Counted from the stretch's first letter, positions 6,227-15,555 are shown. The stretch: 23,380 nucleotides of DNA from Bilophila wadsworthia ATCC 49260 (GCF_000701705.1 NZ_JNJP01000059.1:1-23380); one strand, 5' to 3'. Program-made: numbers and translations. The notes: generated by a model from the sequence alone, not told the origin.

Positions 6227-7378
6227 ATGCCCCTATCCATCTTCAAACGCCTTTTCATCTGTTTCTGCTTCGCGCTCCTCACGGCGTTGCCCGCGCAAGC
6301 CGAGGAGCAGAAAAACGGGACGCTTCCTCCCGCGCTCGAAACCGCGCTGTCCACCCTGCTTGCCGATGCCCCGCAAGGCAAAGCTGACCCCGACGCCGCG
6401 ACCGTAAACGCCGTCCTTGATTTCGTCGCCACCAACAAGCAAGCGGCCAACAAGGTTCGCCCTGAGGCCCGCCCGCAGGGTTCCGGCGCGTATCTCAAGG
6501 AAACGCTCAACGTCCCGCTCCGCAAGCTTGTCGAGTACATGCTCGATCCCTCCATCCCCGGCGAGGCCATTTACCCCTCCGCCGTGCGCCGTAACGCATG
6601 GATGCCCGGCAGCCCCATCCTGAAGGACAACGCCGCCCTCACCGACGCGGCCTATCCTCCCGCCGCCCCCATCGTGACCCGAGGCGTGGAATATGAGGAA
6701 ACGACGCCCGACACGTCCAGCGGATGCTACTATTCCTACAAGCTGAACCGGCTGTTCGTGCTCGCCGACTACAAGGGCCGCACGGCGCTCATATCCGTAT
6801 CCGTAATGCCCGGCCAATCTTCCGTGGGCCTGCGCGGGGCCATTGTCGGCAACGACAAGGACTGGACCTATGTGTACACCCCGGAAAAAGGGACCAATCT
6901 GGCCATGCTCGGTTGGGCGGAGACTTATCTTTACGGCTCCGCCAGCATATCCGTGTTCATGGAAAGCGCGCCCGGCAGCGGCAAGGTGGACGTCTCCATC
7001 TTCAAGTGGGCGAAGGCGGGCTGGAAGGGCTCCAACGTGGTGAAAGTTTCCCACATTACGGCGGGCCTGAAACGGTTCACCTCCGGCCTGCGTCAGGTGA
7101 TGGAATCGCCCCGCCTGCCCTCTTCCGATGCCATCGCCGCCAAGTATTCCGAGCTCAAAGCGATGAACGACACGGAGCTGCGCGCGCAGCTTTCCAGCTT
7201 TGGCACCCATCTCGCCAAGCAGAACGCCGACCCGCTGGACGAAAAGGCTTTCCGTACCGTGCTCGACAACGGCGCGTACCCCGGCACGCTCAAGCGCGAT
7301 GACGCCATCGCCGAGCTCATGAAGCTGTATATGCGCCAGCAGCTGGGAACGCTTCCCGCCGCCGTGGCGCGGAATTGA
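6227..7378 (+). CDS. Secreted protein of unknown function
   Basis: A 383-residue protein that I do not recognise. The N-terminus is a clear Sec signal peptide: basic MPLSIFKR, hydrophobic LFICFCFALLTAL, then a PAQA|EE cleavage site after about residue 25, so the mature protein is periplasmic or exported. The mature part has an Ala/Lys-rich N-terminal stretch, a middle region rich in beta-forming segments (about 160–275, including SSGCYYSYKLNRLFVLADYKG and DWTYVYTPEKG) and a helical, charged C-terminus. No lipobox, catalytic motif or membrane anchor is visible. The start is the ATG that gives the signal peptide; the ribosome-binding sequence (AGAGAG) is weak. It follows the lysO pair by 110 bases, probably with its own promoter. 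Confidence 0.8.
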   Translation: MPLSIFKRLFICFCFALLTALPAQAEEQKNGTLPPALETALSTLLADAPQGKADPDAATVNAVLDFVATNKQAANKVRPEARPQGSGAYLKETLNVPLRKLVEYMLDPSIPGEAIYPSAVRRNAWMPGSPILKDNAALTDAAYPPAAPIVTRGVEYEETTPDTSSGCYYSYKLNRLFVLADYKGRTALISVSVMPGQSSVGLRGAIVGNDKDWTYVYTPEKGTNLAMLGWAETYLYGSASISVFMESAPGSGKVDVSIFKWAKAGWKGSNVVKVSHITAGLKRFTSGLRQVMESPRLPSSDAIAAKYSELKAMNDTELRAQLSSFGTHLAKQNADPLDEKAFRTVLDNGAYPGTLKRDDAIAELMKLYMRQQLGTLPAAVARN

Positions 7379-7394
7379 CTGAAAATCATGTTTT

Positions 7395-7483
7395 GGGATG
7401 GGAAAGGGAACCCGGAGATAGGGTTCCCTTTCCCATCCCCAATCCCCTCTCTTTCCTTCCCAAAACGGCTGGTGGGGAGGCTG
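7395..7483. repeat. Interspersed hairpin repeat, inverted copy
   Basis: Perfect 19-base arms GGGATGGGAAAGGGAACCC (7395–7413) and its complement (7421–7439) around a 7-base loop. A pyrimidine-rich tract follows, then CGGCTGGTGGGGAGGCTG (7466–7483), the exact reverse complement of 3785–3802. So the 3785 element occurs here in opposite orientation. Confidence 0.75.
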
Positions 7484-7511
7484 CGCGGAGGGGGTACCGT
7501 TGTATGAACGA

Positions 7512-7537
7512 AGGGACGTGCGAGTCCCTCTTTTTTT
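7512..7537 (+). terminator. Rho-independent terminator
   Basis: AGGGAC (7512–7517), loop GTGCGA, GTCCCT (7524–7529), then C and a run of seven T. It is positioned to end the transcript of the secreted-protein gene. Confidence 0.7.
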
Positions 7538-7718
7538 GTCTGCCTGCATGGGGAGAATGCAGGGAAAAGAAAGCATGGCTTCAAGACAACTGGGGGAGTG
7601 AATAAGGCTTGAACAAGCCGGTCCGTTTTGAGAAAAGAAAAAAATGCTGCCAGAGAAATTTTTGGAGCATTGTACCTTTGAAGTGTGGTCATCCCAAAGA
7701 CAGCCTGCGCCAGAGGAG

Positions 7719-7834
7719 ACAGGGATTCGGTAAGCACGAAGGCCCTCGGAAAGGAAGAGAAGGACGGGCGCGGGCCACGCCGGCAGGTTTGGAGAAGGAC
7801 TGTTCCTCCAGAAAAAGCCTCCTCCCCCAAAGCC
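7719..7834. repeat. Interspersed repeat copy with GGGATTCG head
   Basis: ACAGGGATTCGGTAAGCACG at 7719–7738 matches the copy at the right window end (23329–23348) with two differences. It continues into a G/A tract and a looser hairpin pairing GGTTTGG (7786–7792) with CCAAAGCC (7827–7834). Confidence 0.65.
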
Positions 7835-7875
7835 TCCGAAACCTTTCAAAGCCAATCCGCTCTAAGGAGAAAGCC

Positions 7876-8613
7876 ATGCCTTTTTCACCTGCCATAGAAG
7901 CCTGCCGCGTACCCGACGAGCGGCTTGCCGGAGCCTATGAGGAAACGTCCGCTGCGCACCGGAGCTGGATCAAGACAACACTCGCGTTGGCCGAGGCGAC
8001 GTATCCGGCCCCGCCCTCCCGCCTGACCATAACCTCCGAAAACGCCGCGGCCGGGTTCGGTTTCGCCCGCACGCGGGAAACGGCGCCGTGGGCCGTGCTC
8101 CTCATAGGCGAAGGCTACGCTTCGGCGGTACGCCTTGCGGCGGCGATCATGCCCGCGCGTCTGGCTGGCGTGGAGCCGGTTTTCGCCGTCTGGACGGGCG
8201 CGGAAACAGCCCCGTCCGGCCTGTTCGCCGCGCTGGAACTCACCGGAGTGGAACAGGTCTTTGCCATGCGGGATCCGGCCCCGCTCCTGCGCGAACTTCC
8301 AGGACGAGGGCGTATCCTGCGCTTCGGGAAAGCCCCTCTTCCGGAATGTCCCTGTCCCGTCTGGAGTGACCGAGCCCCGCGCATCGAACGCACCGCCCTG
8401 CCCGACACGGCGGTTCTGTGGGCCCACCCGGACGCCCTGCCCGCCGATGACGGCGCTGACGTCGTTTATGCCGGCCAGATTATCATCGGAGAAGACACGC
8501 CGCTTGTCCTCGGGGCGGGACTGGAAGGCTGCTGGCTGCACACCGGTTTGACGCCGGACTTTTTCATGAATGAGCGGTTGGAACTGAGCTGTACGTTAGA
8601 AAAACAGGTGTAA
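7876..8613 (+). CDS. Histidinol-dehydrogenase-like protein, shortened
   Basis: A 245-residue protein. Residues about 72–140 (AVLLIGEGYASAVRLAAAIM, PARLAGVEPVFAVW, LFAALELTGVEQVFAM) follow the pattern of the HisD core, where E. coli has VGLYIPGGSAVLFSTALMLG, VPARIAGCKKVVLC and LYAAQLCGVQDVFNV. HisD is about 430 residues; this protein is little more than half, and I cannot find HisD's zinc ligands or catalytic Glu/His segment, so dehydrogenase activity is doubtful. AAGGAG six bases before ATG 7876 fixes the start. The DUF1643 gene begins 4 bases after its stop and overlaps the EF-G gene, giving a three-gene unit. The HisD link is my own alignment by eye and may reflect only a shared Rossmann-like fold. 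Confidence 0.6.
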   Translation: MPFSPAIEACRVPDERLAGAYEETSAAHRSWIKTTLALAEATYPAPPSRLTITSENAAAGFGFARTRETAPWAVLLIGEGYASAVRLAAAIMPARLAGVEPVFAVWTGAETAPSGLFAALELTGVEQVFAMRDPAPLLRELPGRGRILRFGKAPLPECPCPVWSDRAPRIERTALPDTAVLWAHPDALPADDGADVVYAGQIIIGEDTPLVLGAGLEGCWLHTGLTPDFFMNERLELSCTLEKQV

Positions 8614-8617
8614 AATC

Positions 8618-9130
8618 ATGCCAGTTTTCCGTCATAGACCCGGAGTTTCCTGTAAGGCCTGCTTTTCAGAAGATCGCTTGTTTCGTTATCTTCTGGAAAT
8701 CACAGCTGACAGTACAGGGAAAAAACTCTGTGTTATTATGCAAAACCCGAGCGATGCCGATGAACACGTTTCCGATAAAAGTATCCAATTTCTCGAAACT
8801 CTTTTTTTTGAAAAATGCCCTCCAGAAACAGGCCCAATAGGAATAATAACGGTCGTCAACCTCTATGCTTTAGTTCAAAAACATGATTTTCATGGTGGAG
8901 AAAAAGCTGTTGGCCCGTTAAATGATCATATTATTCAAAAGGCTATTAGCAATGCGGATATAGTTCTTCTTGCATGGGGACGTTCTAAGAATTACATGGA
9001 GCGGAAAAACATGATTTGGGCTATGCTTGACAAGTTTCCCAGCAAGCCCCTTTTTAAGAGTGAACGGCACCCATCCCGTGCTTCCTACAGCCATTTCCTA
9101 ATTCCTATTTCAACGAGGAGCTTTCCATGA
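8618..9130 (+). CDS. DUF1643-family protein
   Basis: A 170-residue protein with the DUF1643 pattern: LCVIMQNPSDADEHVSDKSI (about 37–56; family form NPSTAD...DPT), ITVVNLYALV (about 76–85; family form VNLFA), NADIVLLAWG (about 111–120) and the C-terminal HPSRASY (about 152–158; family form RHPLY). Function is unknown; the family is scattered through bacteria and phages. The DNA is visibly AT-richer than both flanking genes, with runs such as CTTTTTTTTGAAAAA, suggesting recent acquisition. ATG 8618 is 4 bases after the HisD-like stop, with AGGTG upstream. The stop overlaps the EF-G start as ATGA, and the EF-G ribosome-binding site lies in its last codons. Confidence 0.8.
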   Translation: MPVFRHRPGVSCKACFSEDRLFRYLLEITADSTGKKLCVIMQNPSDADEHVSDKSIQFLETLFFEKCPPETGPIGIITVVNLYALVQKHDFHGGEKAVGPLNDHIIQKAISNADIVLLAWGRSKNYMERKNMIWAMLDKFPSKPLFKSERHPSRASYSHFLIPISTRSFP

Positions 9131-11139
9131 CACAGGCTGTGCGCAACATCGGCGTCATCGCGCATATCGATGCGGGGAAAACCACCCTCTCCGAGAGGAT
9201 GCTGTTCTATACCCGTAAAATCCACCGCATGGGCGAGGTCCACGACGGCACGGCCACCATGGACTACCTGCCCGAGGAACAAGAGCGGGGCATCACCATC
9301 ACCTCGGCCTGCACGACCTGCGAATGGAACGGAACGACCGTCAACATCATCGATACGCCCGGCCACGTTGACTTTACCATCGAAGTGGAACGCTCGCTCC
9401 GCGTACTCGACGGCGCGGTCGGCGTCTTCTGCGCCGTGGGCGGCGTGGAGCCGCAATCGGAAACGGTCTGGCGGCAGTCGGAACACTTCGGCGTGCCGAA
9501 GCTCGCCTTCGTCAATAAGATGGACCGGATCGGCGCGGACTTCTCCGCCGTGCTCAAATCCATGCAGGCCCGGCTCGGCGCGAACCCGCTGCCCGTCGTC
9601 ATTCCCGTGGGCGCGGCGGAGACGTTTCAGGGCGTCATTGATCTCGTGACCCTGGAGCGGCTTGATTTTAACGAGTCCGATCAAGGGCAGACATGGACCC
9701 GTTCGCCCCTCACCGAAGCGGATGCGGAACTGGCCGCTCCGTGGCGCGAGCAGATGCTGGAGCGGCTGGCCGAAAACGACGATACGTTTCTTGAACAATA
9801 TCTCGGCGGCGAATACACGGAAACGGACATCCGCAGCGCCATCCGCCGGGCTACGCTGGCCCGCCGCGTGACGCCTGTCCTCAGCGGTTCGGCGCTCAAA
9901 AACACCGGCGTCCAGCCGCTTCTCGACGCCGTGCTCGCCTACCTGCCCGCCCCCGCCGATCTGCCGCCCGTCACGGCCCACAACCCTGAAGACGGGACCG
10001 ACGGCACCATTCCCTGCGATCCCGCCCTGCCCTTCACAGGGCTGGTGTTCAAGGTCATGATGGATGGAGGGCGCAAGCTGGCCCTTGTCCGCCTGTATGC
10101 CGGGACATTGAAAGAGGGCGATCCCTGCCGCAACGTCACCCGGCGCGCCGACGAACGCATCTCGCGGCTCTACCGCCTCCACGCCGATCGCCGTGAGCAG
10201 GTGGACGCCGCCAAAGCCGGGGACATCGTGGCGGTCATCGGCCTGCGCTCGGCGCGCACCGGCGATACCGTCGGCGCTCCCGGCTCCAAACTGCTGCTGG
10301 AGTCCATCGAAGCCTACCAGCCCGTCATCTCCCTCGCCATCGAGCCCCGCAACGCCGACGAAGGCAAAGCCCTCGACGAAGCCCTCGACCGCTTCTCCCT
10401 TGAAGATCCGACCCTGACCGTCGCCATCGACGAAGGGTCCGGCCACCGCATCGTGTCCGGCATGGGCGAGCTCCATCTTGATGTAATCCTTGAGCGCATC
10501 CGCCGCGAATACGGCATCGCGCCCCGTGTGGGCCAGCCTCAGGTCATCCGCCGCGAAACGCCGAAGCGCACGGCATCCGCGACCGGCATATTCGACCGCG
10601 AGCTCGGCAAGGAAACGCACATCGGCGAAGTCGCCCTGTCCATCGCCCCGCGTGAACGCGGTTCGGGCAACCAGATCCGGTTCGCCATCGATACGGCCAT
10701 CCTGCCCGCCGCCTTCGTCGATGCTGTCAGGCAGGGCGTGGAAAACGCGCTCCAGTCCGATCCCGTTACCGGTTACCCCCTTCAGGACGCGGACGTCGAA
10801 ATCACCGCCATGCCCCGGCGTGACGGATCCACGGTCGCGGGCTACCATATGGCTGCGGGCATCGCCTTGCGCTCCGCCCTTGAAGCCGCACAGGTCACGA
10901 CGCTGGAGCCGCTTATGTTTGTGGAAATCTCCGCGCCGGAAGCCAACCTCGGCCCCGCCATCAGCCTGTTCGGCACGCGCGGCGGGAAAGTTGAAAACAT
11001 CCTCGACCACGCGGGGCTCAAGCTTGTGCAGGGCCTTGCCCCCCTCAGCAAGCTCTTCGGCTTCTCCACAGACCTCCGGTCGGCAACACAAGGCCGGGCC
11101 GGGCTGATGATGAGGTTTGAACGCTTCGACGTCATTTAA
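9127..11139 (+). CDS. Elongation factor G paralogue with diverged domain IV
   Basis: A 670-residue translational GTPase. All G motifs are intact: AHIDAGKTT (12–20), RGITITS (54–60), DTPGHVDF (76–83, catalytic H80), NKMD (130–133) and SGSALKNTG. Domains II–V follow in EF-G order, with VSGMGELHLDVILER in domain III. Domain IV is unusual. Where EF-G has SGGRGQ(Y/F)G, this has DRELGKETHIGEV; the GSYHxVDSS loop is replaced by RRDGSTVAGYH. These two loops form the tip that enters the decoding centre, so this is probably a specialised EF-G-type factor rather than the main translocase. ATG 9127 has GAGGAG six bases upstream and overlaps the DUF1643 stop. The gene ends at a strong terminator. Confidence 0.88.
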   Translation: MTQAVRNIGVIAHIDAGKTTLSERMLFYTRKIHRMGEVHDGTATMDYLPEEQERGITITSACTTCEWNGTTVNIIDTPGHVDFTIEVERSLRVLDGAVGVFCAVGGVEPQSETVWRQSEHFGVPKLAFVNKMDRIGADFSAVLKSMQARLGANPLPVVIPVGAAETFQGVIDLVTLERLDFNESDQGQTWTRSPLTEADAELAAPWREQMLERLAENDDTFLEQYLGGEYTETDIRSAIRRATLARRVTPVLSGSALKNTGVQPLLDAVLAYLPAPADLPPVTAHNPEDGTDGTIPCDPALPFTGLVFKVMMDGGRKLALVRLYAGTLKEGDPCRNVTRRADERISRLYRLHADRREQVDAAKAGDIVAVIGLRSARTGDTVGAPGSKLLLESIEAYQPVISLAIEPRNADEGKALDEALDRFSLEDPTLTVAIDEGSGHRIVSGMGELHLDVILERIRREYGIAPRVGQPQVIRRETPKRTASATGIFDRELGKETHIGEVALSIAPRERGSGNQIRFAIDTAILPAAFVDAVRQGVENALQSDPVTGYPLQDADVEITAMPRRDGSTVAGYHMAAGIALRSALEAAQVTTLEPLMFVEISAPEANLGPAISLFGTRGGKVENILDHAGLKLVQGLAPLSKLFGFSTDLRSATQGRAGLMMRFERFDVI

Positions 11140-11156
11140 GGCAAGCAGTTTCCAAG

Positions 11157-11178
11157 AGGCCCCTAGCGGGCCTTTTTT
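11157..11178 (+). terminator. Terminator of the HisD-like/DUF1643/EF-G unit
   Basis: AGGCCC (11157–11162), loop CTAGC, GGGCCT (11168–11173), then TTTTT. It starts 17 bases after the EF-G stop. Confidence 0.87.
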
Positions 11179-11228
11179 CATGCATAACAAATGCCATACA
11201 GCAGGCAGACCTCTTGATGCGCCACTCA

Positions 11229-11292
11229 CGGAATATTTGCCATATTCCGCCGCATGGAAGCCCAAAAGCTCATGCCCCCCGTTGTTAACAAC
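11229..11292. repeat. Two small palindromes between EF-G and the XRE gene
   Basis: CGGAATAT/ATATTCCG (11229–11236 and 11242–11249, 5-base loop), and the perfect 12-base palindrome GTTGTTAACAAC at 11281–11292. Role unknown; the XRE gene ends at 11334. Confidence 0.4.
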
Positions 11293-11333
11293 AGGAAACA
11301 GTTTGTGACATTCCGGAATCATCGTTAGACGGA

Positions 11334-11579
11334 CTAGTTGTACATATCGTTCAATTCCTCAGGCAACGCCTCGATCAAATCCATAACCCGGAGATCCAGC
11401 GCATGAGCGATCGCATACAGCGTGGACAAAGTCGGCTCTTGTGTGCCCGCCTCAAGGTATTGGATGCAACGAAGAGAACGCCCTGACTTCATGGCCAGCC
11501 CCATCTGGGAGAGGCCACGTAACTTGCGTTTTTCTTTCAGCATATCACCAAACGGCTTCGCAAAGGTCATTTTATCCAT
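11334..11579 (-). CDS. XRE-family (Cro/C1-type) transcriptional regulator
   Basis: An 81-residue protein that is essentially one HTH_3 domain: FGDMLKEKRKLRGLSQMGLA (helices 1–2), SGRSLRCIQYLEAGTQEPTLSTLYAIAHALDLRVMDLI (recognition helix through helix 5). It has no sensor or protease domain. Start is ATG 11579 or ATG 11570; neither has a strong ribosome-binding sequence. It diverges from an 80-residue gene across 64 bases, the classic layout for a small autoregulator controlling its neighbour. Base composition is lower in GC than the flanking EF-G and rpoD genes. It could be a remnant of a mobile element, an antitoxin-like regulator, or a stand-alone repressor. Confidence 0.82.
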   Translation of the reverse strand: MDKMTFAKPFGDMLKEKRKLRGLSQMGLAMKSGRSLRCIQYLEAGTQEPTLSTLYAIAHALDLRVMDLIEALPEELNDMYN

Positions 11580-11593
11580 AATACCGGAACATA

Positions 11594-11607
11594 ACCGCGA
11601 AATCGGT
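11594..11607. promoter_or_regulatory. Candidate operator of the XRE regulator
   Basis: ACCG, six bases, CGGT: a 14-base inverted repeat in the 64-base divergent gap, just upstream of the promoter of the 80-aa gene. A further CCGG lies at 11584–11587. Assignment is inference from position only. Confidence 0.35.
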
Positions 11608-11609
11608 AC

Positions 11610-11638
11610 TTGTGTTACGCAGTATAATGCGCTACAAT
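11610..11638 (+). promoter_or_regulatory. Promoter of the 80-aa gene
   Basis: TTGTGT (11610–11615), a 17-base spacer, TACAAT (11633–11638). Only five bases separate the −10 from ATG 11644, so the transcript would be leaderless. A perfect TATAAT at 11623–11628 lacks a good −35 but would give a leader of about 9 nt. Confidence 0.55.
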
Positions 11639-11643
11639 AGGTT

Positions 11644-11886
11644 ATGTATAAGGAACGCCCGAAAATTGACGCAGAACAGCAATGGATAGAAACGGGCAAG
11701 GCGTTTTTGGCGCTTTTCATAGCTGAACCCGAATTTGCCCGAAAAGCTGTGGAAATCGCCCGACGATCTCCGAGGCTCACTTGCAAGCATGCCACTATCA
11801 TTCGAGAGTTGCAGCTAGTATCTGACCTTATGGTCACAATAAAACGCCGTATCGAAGAAATCGACGGAACCGCTCCGCCTCGTTGA
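11644..11886 (+). CDS. Small protein of unknown function, divergent from XRE regulator
   Basis: An 80-residue protein, probably helical and soluble, that I do not recognise. It is charged at both ends with a central amphipathic part (GKAFLALFIAEPEFARKAVEIARRSP, about 18–43) and a second helix-prone part (IIRELQLVSDLMVTIKRRIEEID, about 52–74). No signal peptide, membrane segment or catalytic motif is evident. No ribosome-binding sequence precedes ATG 11644, consistent with a leaderless or very short-leader transcript. Coding potential is supported by the divergent promoter, a full-length frame with no other use, and a strong terminator directly after it. A toxin/antitoxin-type pairing with the XRE gene is possible but unsupported by any toxin motif. 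Confidence 0.6.
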   Translation: MYKERPKIDAEQQWIETGKAFLALFIAEPEFARKAVEIARRSPRLTCKHATIIRELQLVSDLMVTIKRRIEEIDGTAPPR

Positions 11887-11900
11887 CTTCTCGCTCAAAC

Positions 11901-11937
11901 AAAAAGCCTCCCGGCGAATAAAACCGGGAGGCTTTTT
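11901..11937. terminator. Bidirectional terminator between the 80-aa gene and rpoD
   Basis: AAAAAGCCTCCCGG (11901–11914) and its exact complement ending TTTTT (11924–11937) around a 9-base loop. It ends the 80-aa gene (+) and is the likely terminator of the rpoD transcript (−). Confidence 0.9.
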
Positions 11938-11970
11938 CCTCTTTCCCTGACAAGGCCAAAGAGGTGAAAG

Positions 11971-12024
11971 GAAGCATCCGGGGATGGGAAACCTTTTCTA
12001 AGGGGTCCCATCCCCGATTTTTTT
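11971..12024. repeat. Hairpin repeat downstream of rpoD
   Basis: CGGGGATGGGA (11979–11989) and TCCCATCCCCG (12006–12016), with an inner CCTT/AAGG stem. A T-run follows on the plus strand, so it also looks like a plus-strand terminator. The GGGGATGGGA arms resemble those at 7395–7439, so it probably belongs to the same dispersed family. Confidence 0.65.
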
Positions 12025-12025
12025 A

Positions 12026-13781
<1,756 letters not shown>

Positions 13782-13798
<17 letters not shown>

Positions 13799-15524
13799 GA
13801 GTCCTCTCCAACGTTTCCTGAAGGGCGCGCAAATATTCCAAATCGGCCTCAAAATTGCCTGCGCCGGCTCCCTGACGCAATGCGGCCGAAACCGAGGCCG
13901 ATTGCGCGGTCAAATGCAACGTATCAAGCATGGTGCGGATTGCGCCGAATTCACCCTCTTCGTTGTCGAGAGGGGGCACGTCCCCGGTGCGACACCGGAT
14001 CCAGAAACGCTTTTCCCTGGGGTCAAGATGCTGCACCACTTCATCCACAGGGTACTCTTCAAGTTTTTGCCAAAGATCCCGCGCCCACGCGGCGCTCAGA
14101 ACCAGATGGGCCCCAAGCTCCCGAAGGCGGGGCAGAGAGGAGGGATACCGGACCGCAAAGGTCATGATTTCCCTGTCTCTGGGATTCGTCCGCACGGGCG
14201 GCTGGGTCTCCTGGCCGCCCGCGTTGCGCGGAAGCGCCCGCGCGCCGCGGCTCTCAATGATCCGCTCGCGCAACTCGCTTTCCGCCAGCCCCAAGCCGGT
14301 GCTCAATGTGGACGCGAAACGGCTGACGAGTTCGGGCAGTTCAACCTGCCTGAGAAACTCGCGCGCCCAGTCCACGGCTTCCCGCGGGGCCATATCGCGC
14401 AGGCAACGCACGCAGAAGGCCATGCCCTCCGGCGCATTCCTGCGCAAATCCTCAAAAATGTCCGTTCCCTGCGTCCGTAACAGGCTGTCGATGTCCTCGC
14501 CCTCCGGAAAAAGGACGACTTTACAGGACAGCCCCCGCGTCAACAGCATCTCGCACGCACGGAGCGCGGCCTTGCGGCCCGGCCCGTCGCCGTCGAAAAG
14601 CAGCTCCACGTGCGACGTAAACCCTGAAATCCGTTTCACCTGTTCCGGGGTGAACGCCGTACCGAGCACGCCCACCGCACTGGAGTAGCCGAACTGGTGC
14701 AGCGTCACCACGTCCATGTAACCTTCCGTCAACATGGCGGGCTTTCCCGTCGCAATGGCGCGCCGGGCCTGTTGCAGTCCGTACAAGTGTTCGCCTTTTT
14801 TGTATAACTGCGAATCACTGCTGTTGATGTATTTGGCTTCGTCCTCGTTGGCGATGATGCGCCCGCCAAACGCGATGACGTTCCCCGAAAGGCTGCGGAT
14901 GGGAAACATCAACCGCCCGCGGAAACGGTCATACGCCCTGCCCCGCTCGCTCTTGCCGAGCAGCGCGGCCTCCACGCCCATCGATTCGCTGAATCCGGCC
15001 CGCCGCAGCACTTCCGCGAGCGACTGCCAGTCCCGGCGGCTCCAGCCAAGCCCGAAGAGTTTCGCCACATCTTCCGAAATCCCTCTCCGGGCCATGTAGT
15101 CCCGGCATTCCGCGCCGTCCCGGCCTGAGAGGTTCTCCGTGAAATGCGCCGCCGCGATCTCATGGATTTTCAGCAGCTGCCGCCGTTTGGACATGGTTTG
15201 CCCGGCAGGCTGGCCGTCGTGCTTCTGCGGCCCGCGTTCCAGCGTGACGCCAGCCTCTTCCGCGAGCTGTTCAAGCGTTTCCTTGAAATCCAGCCCGTTG
15301 ATCTGCCCGTAAAAATCGAACAAATCTCCGGAAGCCTGACAACCGAAACAATAAAAAAAACCTTCTTCCTCGTTGATGGAAAACGAGGGCTTGGTTTCCT
15401 GGTGAAAAGGACAAGGCGCTACCCAGCGAGGCCCATTGCGTTTCAGGTCCACGTACCGTCGGGCAATGTCCACCAGATTCAAGCGCGCCTTGATTTCCTG
15501 AATGGCTCTTGCGTTCCGTCCCAT
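13782..15524 (-). CDS. dnaG: DNA primase
   Basis: Synthesises RNA primers for lagging-strand replication; 580 residues. Zinc-binding domain ligands are C38, H41, C59 and C62 (CPFH ... CFGC). The TOPRIM catalytic core has E267 (TEGYMDV), D311/D313 (FDGDGPGRKAA) and D344/D346 (EGEDIDS), matching the E. coli acidic residues. A C-terminal helicase-interaction domain follows. I start at ATG 15524 because the family begins near M-x-R...IQEIKARLNLVDIARRYV; the longer frame to 15608 would translate a dispersed repeat. The ribosome-binding sequence is ambiguous: GGGAG sits very close and GGAGG, contributed by the repeat, about 13 bases away. A promoter candidate lies about 200 bases upstream. Confidence 0.95.
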
Positions 15525-15536
15525 ACGCTCCCGTAC

Positions 15537-15555
15537 GCCTCCGGCGGCAAGGGGC
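15537..15555. repeat. Dispersed motif GCCTCCGGCGGCAAGGGGC, copy 1
   Basis: Nineteen bases identical to 23168–23186. Here it lies in the dnaG leader, 12 bases before the start codon on the opposite strand, and contributes the GGAGG sequence there. Confidence 0.7.

Larger units (their letters stand above)
7379..7875. other. Gene-free stretch with hairpin repeats and a terminator
   Basis: About 500 bases between the secreted-protein gene and the HisD-like gene. It holds an inverted hairpin repeat (7395–7483), a rho-independent terminator (7512–7537) and a second repeat copy (7719–7834). I see no convincing open reading frame with a ribosome-binding site. The in-frame upstream extension of the HisD-like gene through here looks non-coding. 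Confidence 0.6.

Noticed and set aside
7609..7875. Upstream in-frame extension of the HisD-like gene
   Set aside because: It runs through a dispersed repeat with no ribosome-binding site; AAGGAG directly before ATG 7876 decides the start.
9085..11322. Minus-strand frame of 745 codons
   Set aside because: Antisense to the EF-G gene, with no domain signature; composition is that of a GC-rich shadow frame.
11612..11618. GTGTTAC resembling a half-site of a Desulfovibrio-type NikR motif
   Set aside because: No GTAACAC partner follows at 13–14 bases; a lone heptamer is likely chance.
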